In this document: piece after piece, positions 27,324 to 35,248 of the stretch
Layout: the number at the start of each line of letters is the position of its first letter
Numbering within the stretch: position 1 is the stretch's first letter
Assembly: GCF_031844845.1 (NCBI RefSeq)
Contig: NZ_JAVRMB020000007.1
Coordinates: 10,741-74,740 of the forward strand
Reading direction: 5' to 3'
Source of the DNA: Endozoicomonas sp031844845
Lineage (GTDB): Bacteria > Pseudomonadota > Gammaproteobacteria > Pseudomonadales > Endozoicomonadaceae
DNA: 64,000 nt
Translations under genes and position numbers: made by a program
The notes under the pieces: model-generated
What the model was told of the DNA's origin: nothing
The model's database searches: none
The model's input: the letters and a program-made list of their open reading frames with translations, nothing else

Positions 27324-28616
27324 TTGTTTTTTGACCGCCATGAGGGTGGTGAAACCGCAGTGCTGGTTCATCTGGAATTGAATGATGAACGAGAGCGGGA
27401 AGACCCCCAGGAATTCATGGAGCTGGTACGCTCCGCTGGCGTTGAGTCTGCCGCCTTTATTACTGCAGGCTGTAAGCGTCCCAATTCTCGTTTCTTTGTC
27501 GGTTCCGGCAAAGTAGAAGAAATTCGCCAACTGGTTGTATTGCATGATGTGGATGTTGTGCTGTTTAACCACGCCCTTTCTCCAAGTCAGGAACGTAACC
27601 TTGAAAGAGAACTGCAATGCAGGGTCATTGATCGAACCGGGTTGATTCTGGATATCTTTGCTCAGCGTGCACGAACCTTTGAAGGCAAGCTTCAGGTTGA
27701 GCTGGCTCAGTTGGAGCATATGAGTACCCGACTGGTGCGGGGCTGGACTCATCTGGAACGTCAAAAAGGGGGGATCGGCCTCCGGGGGCCGGGTGAAACG
27801 CAGCTGGAAACAGATCGTCGTCTTTTAAGAGTGCGCATTAAAAGTATTCTCAGGCGACTTGAAAAAGTACGAAAGCAGCGGGAACAGGGGAGGCGTGCCA
27901 GACAGCGAGCAGAGGTGTCTCAGGTTTCTCTGGTGGGTTATACCAATGCAGGCAAATCAACGCTCTTTAATCGCGTGACCGAGTCCGTTGTTTATGTGGC
28001 TGACCAGTTGTTTGCCACCCTTGATCCAACGTTACGGCGAATCGAGCTGCCTGATATCGGGCCTGTCGTGCTGGCTGATACCGTGGGGTTTATCCGGCAT
28101 CTTCCGCACAAACTGGTTGAAGCGTTCAGGGCAACGCTGGAGGAGACTCGTCAGTCAGATCTTCTTCTGCATGTGATCGACAGTTATGACCCGGAACGTC
28201 TTGAGAATATTAATCAGGTTCATTCGGTGTTGAAAGAGATTAATGCGGATGAAGTGCCGAAGCTGGAGGTTTATAACAAAATTGACCTTCTGCAGGGGGT
28301 AGAACCAAAGATTCAGCGTAATGATGAAGGTCGCCCTGTACGGGTCTGGGTTTCAGCCGTTACGGGTGCTGGTATTGACTTGCTGCAGGAAGCCATCAAA
28401 GAGCTGCTTTCTGATGATATGCTACAAGGGCAGTTAACCCTTAAGCCCGCTCAAGGGCATATCCGGGCTCGTCTATTCAGGCTTGGGGCTATTCAATCGG
28501 AAGCCTACTCTGACAGTGGTGAAATCGTTCTTGATATCCGGTTGCCAAAACCCGACTTTGATCGGATTTCCAAGCAGGAAGATCTGGCTGGTAGTTGCTT
28601 TAGTGTCTCGGTCTGA
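27324..28616 (+). CDS. hflX: ribosome-associated GTPase HflX
   Basis: 430 residues, start TTG with AGGAG 7 bases upstream; the N-terminus MFFDRHEGGETAVLVHLEL matches E. coli HflX. The HflX domain carries FVGSGKVEEI and DHALSP-like NHALSPSQERNLER; the linker has GGIGLRGPGETQLETDRR. The GTPase motifs are GYTNAGKST, DTVGFIRHLP and NKIDLL. HflX splits stalled ribosomes under heat stress. It stands between hfq and hflK as in E. coli. Two short direct repeats (GGCTCAGGGCTG) lie just before the gene at about 27280-27308. Confidence 0.96.
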   Translation: MFFDRHEGGETAVLVHLELNDEREREDPQEFMELVRSAGVESAAFITAGCKRPNSRFFVGSGKVEEIRQLVVLHDVDVVLFNHALSPSQERNLERELQCRVIDRTGLILDIFAQRARTFEGKLQVELAQLEHMSTRLVRGWTHLERQKGGIGLRGPGETQLETDRRLLRVRIKSILRRLEKVRKQREQGRRARQRAEVSQVSLVGYTNAGKSTLFNRVTESVVYVADQLFATLDPTLRRIELPDIGPVVLADTVGFIRHLPHKLVEAFRATLEETRQSDLLLHVIDSYDPERLENINQVHSVLKEINADEVPKLEVYNKIDLLQGVEPKIQRNDEGRPVRVWVSAVTGAGIDLLQEAIKELLSDDMLQGQLTLKPAQGHIRARLFRLGAIQSEAYSDSGEIVLDIRLPKPDFDRISKQEDLAGSCFSVSV

Positions 28617-28816
28617 CTCGTCTTTTCCCGTATCAGAAACGTTCATGGCTGAGCCGGATATTTCATCATGAATGATGGACGAATTTTGGGTAAAAGGACT
28701 CTGATTCAGGATTTGTAAAGAAAATCCGTTGCGGTCTTTACTAATTTGGCTTGCGCTATTCGCTATCAAAACCCTACAATCGGGCTCAGGAATTACCTTT
28801 ATCTACGGAGACTTAT

Positions 28817-29983
28817 ATGGCCTGGAACGAGCCGGGTGGAAAAAACCAGGATCCATGGGGCGGTGGTAAGAAAGGCGATAAGCAAGGACCACCAGACCTG
28901 GACGATGCGTTTCGAAAATTTCAGGAAAAACTGAATTCAATGTTTGGCGGTGGCCGCAAAGGTGGCTCCAGTGGTGTTGGGCAATCAGGCTCTTCATCCG
29001 GGATGTTTATCGGTATTCTGATTCTGGCCGCTGCTGCCTATATCTGGAATGCGGTCTATACCGTTGATGAAAAAGAACAGGTGGTCATTCTCCGGTTCGG
29101 TGAGTATTCAGAGACGGTAAGCGCAGGTCTGCATATGTACTTCCCTCCCATCGATGCCAAGTTTCAGGAACGTGTTACCGAGCTGCGCACCTATAACCTT
29201 AACCAGCAGATGCTGACTGAAGATGAAAACATTGTCGAAGTCGCCATGTCGGTTCAGTACAACATTGAGGATATCAAAGACTATGTCCTTAATGTGGCCA
29301 AGCCGCTGGTAAGTCTTGAGGAAGCCACGCAAAGTGCATTGCGTCACGTTGTCGGTGGTTCCGAGATGTACCAGGTGCTGACAGAAGGACGTGAAAATAT
29401 GGGTATTGAGGTGCGTGACCGTCTTCAGGCTTACCTCGATAGCTATGGTACGGGTCTTAATATCGCTAAGGTAAACATTGAAAGTGCTCAGCCTCCAAAA
29501 GAGGTGCAAGTGGCTTTTGATGACGTTATCCGGGCTCGTGAGGACGAAGAGAGAGCCAAAAACAAGGCTCAGGTCTATGCCAACAAGGTCGTTCCTGAAT
29601 CCCGTGGTCAGGCTCAGCGTACTATTGAGAATGCCAATGGTTACCGTGAAGAAGTGGTGGCCAGAGCGGAAGGTGAGGCGGATCGTTTCGTGAAATTACT
29701 GAATGAATACAAGCAGGCGCCAGGGGTAACCCGTGAACGTCTGTATATTGAAGCCATTGAAGAGGTGTTCAGTAATTCCAGTAAGGTGCTTGTGGATGTT
29801 GAGGGTGGCAATAACATGATGTATCTGCCTCTCGATAAACTGACACAGTCCAGTGGCAGCAGTAGCTTGCCATCAAGACAGCTGTCTGCACAGGACTTGA
29901 ACGAGATCACCACCCGGGTGACAGAAGAATTGAATAAGCGTGTTAATAGCTCGCGGGCCAGTGGGGGGAGGGTAAGTCGATGA
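28817..29983 (+). CDS. hflK: HflK, membrane subunit of the HflKC complex
   Basis: 388 residues from the ATG at 28817, whose product MAWNEPGGKNQDPWGGG matches the E. coli HflK start; the frame is open 22 codons further up but without support. The N-terminus is Gly-rich and disordered (to ~60), then a single membrane helix (SGMFIGILILAAAAYIWNAV), then the SPFH/band-7 domain in the periplasm. HflK and HflC form a cage around FtsH and restrain its proteolysis. It overlaps hflC by 4 bases (ATGA), so the two are co-translated. Confidence 0.95.
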   Translation: MAWNEPGGKNQDPWGGGKKGDKQGPPDLDDAFRKFQEKLNSMFGGGRKGGSSGVGQSGSSSGMFIGILILAAAAYIWNAVYTVDEKEQVVILRFGEYSETVSAGLHMYFPPIDAKFQERVTELRTYNLNQQMLTEDENIVEVAMSVQYNIEDIKDYVLNVAKPLVSLEEATQSALRHVVGGSEMYQVLTEGRENMGIEVRDRLQAYLDSYGTGLNIAKVNIESAQPPKEVQVAFDDVIRAREDEERAKNKAQVYANKVVPESRGQAQRTIENANGYREEVVARAEGEADRFVKLLNEYKQAPGVTRERLYIEAIEEVFSNSSKVLVDVEGGNNMMYLPLDKLTQSSGSSSLPSRQLSAQDLNEITTRVTEELNKRVNSSRASGGRVSR

Positions 29984-30855
29984 GTCAGAAAGCCTTTACC
30001 GGACTGATTATATCTCTGGTTGTTGTGATACTGGCATGGGGTAGCCTCTTTGTTATCTCCGAGCGGGAGAGAGCGGTGCAGCTTCGCTTTGGCCAGGTGG
30101 TTCGTGACAGTATTCCGCCGGGTCTTCATGTGAAAATACCGCTTATTGACAAGGTCAAGGTATTTGATGGTCGTCTGCAGACGCTGGATGTACCTTCCGA
30201 GCGTTTCCTGACCCTTGAGCAGAAGGCGGTTATTGTGGATTCCTACATCAAGTGGCGAATTCACAATGTATACGACTTCTATCGTGCGACAGCCGGTGAT
30301 GTATTCCGTGCCAGTAACCTGCTTGCCCAGCGAGCTGAGTCCAGCATGCGGAACCAGTTTGGTAGTCTCACCCTGAATGAAGTGGTTTCCGGTCAGCGTG
30401 ATGAGATGATTGAAGAACTGACCAAATCCCTGAATGAAGTTGCTCAGAAAGAGCTGGGTGTCAGCATCATGGATGTGCGTATCAAGCGGATTGATCTGCC
30501 ACCTCAGGTTAGCGACTCGGTATTTGAACGTATGTCGTCTGAGCGTGAGAAAGAGGCTCAGGATTACCGTTCCCGTGGTCAGGAAATGGCTGAGGGTATC
30601 ATGGCCAATGCGGATCGTGAAAAGCGTGTCCTTCTGGCCGATGCTTACCGGCAGGCTGAAATGATTCGTGGTGATGGTGATGCTAAAGCCGCTGAGATTT
30701 ATGCCTCGGCTTACCAGCAGGACCCTGAGTTCTACGCATTTCATCGAAGCCTTCAAGCCTACAAAGAGAGCTTTGGAGAGTCCGGTGATATCATGCTGAT
30801 TGAGCCCAAGGGTGACTTTTTCCGCTACTTTAACCAGGATAAGCAAGGCAAATAA
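29980..30855 (+). CDS. hflC: HflC, membrane subunit of the HflKC complex
   Basis: 291 residues. An N-terminal membrane helix (FTGLIISLVVVILAWGSLFV) is followed by an SPFH domain starting ERERAVQLRFGQVV and containing PPGLHVKIPLIDKVKVFDGR. The C-terminal helical part carries YRSRGQEMAEGIMANADREK. It pairs with HflK to surround FtsH in the inner membrane. A strong terminator follows at 30883, so the hflX-hflK-hflC unit ends here. Confidence 0.96.
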   Translation: MSQKAFTGLIISLVVVILAWGSLFVISERERAVQLRFGQVVRDSIPPGLHVKIPLIDKVKVFDGRLQTLDVPSERFLTLEQKAVIVDSYIKWRIHNVYDFYRATAGDVFRASNLLAQRAESSMRNQFGSLTLNEVVSGQRDEMIEELTKSLNEVAQKELGVSIMDVRIKRIDLPPQVSDSVFERMSSEREKEAQDYRSRGQEMAEGIMANADREKRVLLADAYRQAEMIRGDGDAKAAEIYASAYQQDPEFYAFHRSLQAYKESFGESGDIMLIEPKGDFFRYFNQDKQGK

Positions 30856-30882
30856 TGAACTCTTGCCAATAGAGTGGTAGTA

Positions 30883-30915
30883 TCACGAAAACCGGGCTCG
30901 CCCGGTTTTTTCGTG
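30883..30915 (+). terminator. rho-independent terminator after hflC
   Basis: ACGAAAACCGGGC, a two-base loop (TC), then GCCCGGTTTTTTCGT: a long GC stem extended by A:T pairs with a run of six T. Confidence 0.88.
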
Positions 30916-30924
30916 TGTGGGTTA

Positions 30925-31113
30925 CTTAGGATTTGACCCTAAATAATTTTCCTGTTTTCGCCGCCCGCTGTCCGCCACCCGCCGCCCGAAAAAGATAAGA
31001 CACATGCTTTTACGGGCAGCGGGCAGCGGGGATTGGGAGGCGGAAAGCGCCTCGCTCAGAGTGAACGGAAACTGAGTTCAAAATGGGTAAGTTATTTCAG
31101 GACAAATCCTTAG
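30925..31113. repeat. dispersed element, copy 4: both terminal inverted repeats plus inner GC hairpin
   Basis: The left end CTTAGGATTTGACCCTAAAT and the right end, in reverse complement CTAAGGATTTGTCCTGAAAT, pair over about 35 bases. Inside lies a GC-rich hairpin (CCGCCCGAAAAAG...CTTTTACGGGCAGCGGGCAGC in two separate blocks). The right interior (AGTGAACGGAAACTGAGTTC) matches the element at 17937-18112. This is the only copy here with both ends and the hairpin. It fills the 308-base hflC-yjeT gap together with the terminator. Confidence 0.82.
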
Positions 31114-31163
31114 ACGGTAACTCGTGACTGTTATTAGCTCACGGCTGTTTTGGGAGAGTGGCA

Positions 31164-31358
31164 ATGGACTTTGGACAGCAATTACTGGTTGCCCTCAGCC
31201 TGATGCTGGTGCTTGAGGGCATTGTGCCATTTCTTTACCCTCAGCGGTGGCGAAAACTGGTAAGCCGGCTGGCTGAAATTGATGACCGGCAATTGAGAAT
31301 AGCTGGTCTGGTCAGCATGCTGGTGGGTGTGGCTTTGCTTTATTTAATCAATGGATAG
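31164..31358 (+). CDS. yjeT: DUF2065 small inner-membrane protein (YjeT-like)
   Basis: 64 residues from the ATG at 31164, with GGGAG 7 bases upstream (a GTG two codons earlier is less likely). Two hydrophobic helices, about 6-24 and 46-63, flank a basic loop (YPQRWRKLVSRLAEIDDRQL). The family has no known function, but the gene is always found just after hflC, as in E. coli and Pseudomonas. Confidence 0.88.
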   Translation: MDFGQQLLVALSLMLVLEGIVPFLYPQRWRKLVSRLAEIDDRQLRIAGLVSMLVGVALLYLING

Positions 31359-31412
31359 GAGTCTTTCCAAGAGTAGACTGCCCTGCGCGGCAGCAGTAAA
31401 GTGGTCTGAAAA

Positions 31413-31461
31413 TCTGGTTTTGTTCGTCAAATAGCCTTGCTATTCTCCTCACAAAATCAGA
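31413..31461. repeat. nested inverted repeat upstream of hisZ
   Basis: Outer arms TCTGGTTTTGT (31413-31423) and ACAAAATCAGA (31451-31461) pair with one mismatch. An inner perfect hairpin AATAGC-CTT-GCTATT (31430-31444) lies between them. It sits in the 246-base yjeT-hisZ gap. It could be a terminator, a leader structure or a small mobile hairpin. Confidence 0.5.
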
Positions 31462-31604
31462 CTTTTATCCTCAATATTTTACTGTCCTCATTACGGAGCA
31501 ATTCTCGGAAAGACTCCCGGCCACTTCGCCCTGGTGATTTATTTGATGGATGAAGAGCGAAGGGCGAAGACAAAACTTCCACAGTAACAATAAGAGAGGC
31601 TGTT

Positions 31605-32801
31605 ATGACCGTCGCTGATCGCTGGCTTCTGCCTGATGGAATTGAGGAAATTCTGCCTGACAGAGCCCGTTGTGCTGAAAAGTTAAGGCGCGACATACTC
31701 GACCTGTTTGACCGCTGGGGTTACCAGCTGGTGATTCCTCCTCATCTGGAGTTTATGGAGTCATTGACGGCAGGTGTCGGTCATGACCTTGACCTTCAAA
31801 CCTTCAAGGTAACCGATCAGCTGACCGGTAGAACTATGGGGTTGAGGGCAGATACCACACCCGCAGTGGCAAGAATTGATGCCCATACCCTGAAAATGGA
31901 TGGACCAGTAAGACTCTGCTATGCCGGTAGTGTCTTTCATGCCCGCCCGGCATCACTGGGAGCCTCAAGGTCACCGATTCAGATCGGTGCAGAGCTCTAT
32001 GGTCACTCTGGCATTGAAAGTGATCTGGAAGTGATTTCCCTGATGCTGGAAACGCTGACCCGGGTGGATGCAGATTCTGTCAGCCTTGATCTTGGGCATG
32101 TGCAGATATATCGGTTGCTGGCGACTCAGGCCGGGTTGTCAGACAGTCAGGAAATGGAGCTGTTTGATGCGCTGCAGCGAAAGGCCATCTCTGAAGTTGA
32201 ACAGCTGCTGACTCAGTGGGAGATAGACGGTGTATCTGGCAGAATGTTGAGAGCTCTGCCTCAGCTGGCAGGTGGTCCCGAAATACTCGAACGGGCAAGA
32301 GATAATTTGGTGGATGCACCGGAGGGTGTTGCTCTTGCACTGGATGAGTTGGAAGTCATTGCCAGAGAAATTACCAGGCTCTATCCCGGTACCGGATTTT
32401 ATTTCGATCTGGGTGAGTTGAGAGGCTATAACTATCATACCGGTGTCGTTTTTGCCGCGTACCTCCCAGACCAGGGGCAGGCCGTAGCAAAAGGGGGGCG
32501 GTATGATGGGGTTGGTGAAGCTTTTGGCCGATCCCGGCCAGCAACAGGGTTCAGTACGGATCTTAAAGCTCTGCTGGAACTCAAAGCTGAAAGTGCAAAA
32601 GACTGCATAGAAGGTACGACCATTTTTGCACCTGTTGATGTGGATGCTGCCGTTGTGCAGACTCTGCGTCGACAGGGGGAACGGGTAGTTCGACAACTGC
32701 CCGGGGAAGAGACAGACGCAGCGGGCATGGGTTGCAACCATCAGCTGATCTGCCGTGACGGCGAATGGCTGGTTGAACCGGTTGCCGCTTTTTTACTATG
32801 A
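31605..32801 (+). CDS. hisZ: ATP phosphoribosyltransferase regulatory subunit HisZ
   Basis: 398 residues, a histidyl-tRNA-synthetase-like protein. It keeps the class II fold motifs (LRADTTPAVARI, RLCYAGSVFHARP, KGGRYDGVGEAFGR) but has no anticodon-binding domain. HisZ binds the short catalytic subunit HisG and lets histidine inhibit the first step of histidine synthesis. Its presence implies a short-form HisG elsewhere in the genome. The hflC-yjeT-hisZ-purA order is that of Pseudomonas. Confidence 0.95.
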   Translation: MTVADRWLLPDGIEEILPDRARCAEKLRRDILDLFDRWGYQLVIPPHLEFMESLTAGVGHDLDLQTFKVTDQLTGRTMGLRADTTPAVARIDAHTLKMDGPVRLCYAGSVFHARPASLGASRSPIQIGAELYGHSGIESDLEVISLMLETLTRVDADSVSLDLGHVQIYRLLATQAGLSDSQEMELFDALQRKAISEVEQLLTQWEIDGVSGRMLRALPQLAGGPEILERARDNLVDAPEGVALALDELEVIAREITRLYPGTGFYFDLGELRGYNYHTGVVFAAYLPDQGQAVAKGGRYDGVGEAFGRSRPATGFSTDLKALLELKAESAKDCIEGTTIFAPVDVDAAVVQTLRRQGERVVRQLPGEETDAAGMGCNHQLICRDGEWLVEPVAAFLL

Positions 32802-32963
32802 AAATGCCGCATTATTGCGGACTGTTGTTATTTTCATAATTCGGAGTGAGCGGCATTCTCTTCATAGAGCGCCGCTCACAGCTGGTCCGTAGATGATCTG
32901 CGGATTTTAAGTTAAATATGCAGTCTGTGGGCTGTATCGCATTGAAACTAAGAGACCGATTCC

Positions 32964-34256
32964 ATGGGTAAGACTGTTGTCGTACTTGGCACCCAGTGGG
33001 GTGATGAAGGTAAAGGCAAGATTGTTGATCTGCTGACAGAGCAGGCTGAAGCGGTAGTTCGCTTTCAGGGCGGCCATAATGCCGGACACACCCTCGTTAT
33101 TAATGGTGAGAAAACCGTTCTGCACCTGATTCCTTCAGGCATTCTGCGTGAAGGTGTTATTTGCTACATTGGTAATGGTGTTGTGCTCTCTCCTGAAGCG
33201 CTGCTGAAAGAGATGAAGCAACTGGAAGAGACTGGGGTGCCTGTTCGTGAGCGATTGAAACTCAGTCCTTCCTGTCCGTTGATTCTTCCTTATCATGTGG
33301 CTCTGGATCAGGCTCGCGAGCTGGCCCGTGGTGAAGCAAAAATCGGTACCACTGGCCGTGGGATTGGTCCTGCCTATGAAGATAAAGTGGCTCGCAGAGG
33401 CCTGCGTGTTGCTGATTTGCTGCACCCTGAGCGTTTTGCCAGAAAACTGAAAGAGGTGATGGATTATCACAACTTTTCTCTGCAAAACTATTACAAAGTA
33501 GAGGCTGTGGATTATCAGAAGGTGCTGGATGAGACTCTGGCAATGGCTGAAGAACTGCTTCCGATGATTGATCGTATTTCTGACCGCATGCATGAGCACC
33601 GTGAGCGCGGTGACAATATTCTGTTTGAGGGAGCACAAGGCTCTCTGCTGGATATCGATCATGGCACTTATCCCTTTGTAACGTCGTCTAATACCACTGC
33701 CGGTGGCGCTTCAACCGGTACTGGTTTTGGTCCTCTGTATCTGGATTATATTCTGGGTATCACCAAGGCTTATACGACACGTGTTGGCTCTGGACCTTTT
33801 CCGACAGAGCTGGATGATGAAAATGGACGTCATCTTGCCAGGGTAGGTAATGAGTTCGGTGCAACTACCGGCCGTCCACGTCGTTGTGGCTGGTTTGATG
33901 CTGTTGCCCTGAGACAGGCTATTCAGATCAACTCTGTGAGCGGCCTGTGCCTGACTAAGCTGGATGTGCTTGATGGCCTTGAGACTATCCGCATCTGTGT
34001 GGATTATAAAAATGCCGACGGCGAATCCATCACTACGCCAGTGGATGTGGAAGAGTACGAAGCGATTCAGCCGGTTTATGAAGAGATGCCCGGCTGGACT
34101 GAGTCTACCTTTGGTGCGAAGAGCATTGATGAGCTGCCTGCCAATGCGCTGGCCTACATCAAGCGTCTTGAGGAAGTGACGGGTGCGCCCATTGATATTA
34201 TTTCTACGGGTCCTGACCGTGTAGAGACTATGATCCTGCGCCAGCCGTTTGCCTGA
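32964..34256 (+). CDS. purA: adenylosuccinate synthetase
   Basis: 430 residues. The N-terminal loop WGDEGKGKIVD (11-21) and GGHNAGHTLV bind GTP and IMP; TTGRGIGPAYEDK, FEGAQGSLLDIDHGTYPFVT and TGRPRRCGWFDAVALR follow. It joins aspartate to IMP in the first committed step to AMP. Full length for the family. The 162-base gap after hisZ has a small hairpin (CCGCATTATTGCGG, near 32808) that may end the hisZ transcript. Confidence 0.97.
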   Translation: MGKTVVVLGTQWGDEGKGKIVDLLTEQAEAVVRFQGGHNAGHTLVINGEKTVLHLIPSGILREGVICYIGNGVVLSPEALLKEMKQLEETGVPVRERLKLSPSCPLILPYHVALDQARELARGEAKIGTTGRGIGPAYEDKVARRGLRVADLLHPERFARKLKEVMDYHNFSLQNYYKVEAVDYQKVLDETLAMAEELLPMIDRISDRMHEHRERGDNILFEGAQGSLLDIDHGTYPFVTSSNTTAGGASTGTGFGPLYLDYILGITKAYTTRVGSGPFPTELDDENGRHLARVGNEFGATTGRPRRCGWFDAVALRQAIQINSVSGLCLTKLDVLDGLETIRICVDYKNADGESITTPVDVEEYEAIQPVYEEMPGWTESTFGAKSIDELPANALAYIKRLEEVTGAPIDIISTGPDRVETMILRQPFA

Positions 34257-34271
34257 GCAGGTAACCTTCTA

Positions 34272-34442
34272 CTCCGTTCCCACGCTTTTAGGCCCTGGGG
34301 GGACCTGCGTGTGTCGCAATAATCAGCACCCAACCATCATCCCCGCGAAGGCGGGGACCCACTGCTCGTGGTAGATTCCCGCCTTCGCAGTTGTCGCAAA
34401 ACTCCAGGCAGACTCGTTCCCACGCTCTGCGTGGGAACGAGG
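34272..34442. repeat. cluster of short palindromic repeats after purA
   Basis: Three units are seen: CCGTTCCCACGC near 34273; CCCCGCGAAGGCGGGG at 34341-34356, with a second partial CCCGCCTTCGC at 34378-34388; and a perfect palindrome CGTTCCCACGC-TCT-GCGTGGGAACG at 34415-34439. The last unit recurs at 62940 and 63056. These are extragenic palindromes of a type common in gammaproteobacterial genomes. Confidence 0.75.
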
Positions 34443-34452
34443 TTTAATTACC

Positions 34453-34785
34453 TCAATGATTCTTGTTTGTTTTAGGTTGTGTAACAACGGGAGCTGTTTT
34501 CCCCGTAGAGTTTTTATTGTAGATGGAGGGGCTGCCATCCATAAGCACTGCAAACCTATCTAGTAGATGATCAAGACTAGTAATATAGTCATCAGGGCAA
34601 TTATGTTCATTACTGGAAAAGGAGTTCATAGCTATGCCAAAACATAAACCGGTACAAAAGTAAGCACAGCAACTGTGTCCGAGAAAGCATCCGGTAGCAC
34701 AGCCCACAGCACCTCCTACGTGGAGATAATTAACTTCTCTGATAGACCATGAAGGATTTTCATTATGGGTATTGGCAGGTGTCAT
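34453..34785 (-). CDS. small Cys-rich hypothetical protein
   Basis: 110 residues. The centre is hydrophobic and glycine/cysteine-rich (GGAVGCATGCFLGHSCCAYF, about 29-48), with six cysteines in ~27 residues; the ends are polar. It could be a small membrane protein. No family is recognised, the ribosome binding site is weak, and it lies in a repeat-rich gap between purA and rnr, so it may not be a real gene. Confidence 0.4.
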   Translation of the reverse strand: MTPANTHNENPSWSIREVNYLHVGGAVGCATGCFLGHSCCAYFCTGLCFGIAMNSFSSNEHNCPDDYITSLDHLLDRFAVLMDGSPSIYNKNSTGKTAPVVTQPKTNKNH

Positions 34786-35248
34786 CTGTATGTTACCTAT
34801 TTGCTTTGTGCTGCACTAACTACAGGACGGTAATGGAATAACTCTAATCTCTTTGTTCTCTGTAGGTAGACAATAAATAATCAGAATAGTTCATTCAGAC
34901 CTCGTCTCTCTGCAGGAGGGAAGAGAGCGAAAAGTAGGACAGTTGTTCTGGGTCGGCTATTCTGTTATGGCGATGCGTCTTCAATTTTCATCTGAGTCCT
35001 TTGCATTGACAGTCTGATACATGTACTAATACGGAATGGATTCAATTTTTACCTCCACCACCGGTCTGAACCTGTACTTTTATTCTGGTCAGACAGCCAT
35101 AAGCCGGAGTTCCGGACCATCGAAAATAATGCCTCGCCCGAACTGTAAAGCTGGGAAGAAATCATGTAGGCGGCATTTTCATGGTAAGCAGCCATGAGCG
35201 GTATAGGCAGCCATGAGCTGAATACGAATAAAGAGGTGCGATAACCAC
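34786..35248. other. upstream region of rnr
   Basis: 463 bases with no convincing gene. A possible promoter is TTGACA at 35006-35011 with TAATAC at 35027-35032; the 15-base spacing is short for sigma-70. That would give rnr an untranslated leader of about 210 bases. The tRNA-Leu gene found here in Pseudomonas is absent. Confidence 0.4.

Noticed and set aside
29641..30846. A 401-codon open frame antisense to hflK/hflC
   Set aside because: hflK and hflC are unmistakable on the plus strand; the antisense frame has no ribosome binding site or known domain and arises from codon bias.
34257..35248. A tRNA-Leu gene between purA and rnr, as in Pseudomonas
   Set aside because: No cloverleaf or T-loop sequence was found in this gap.
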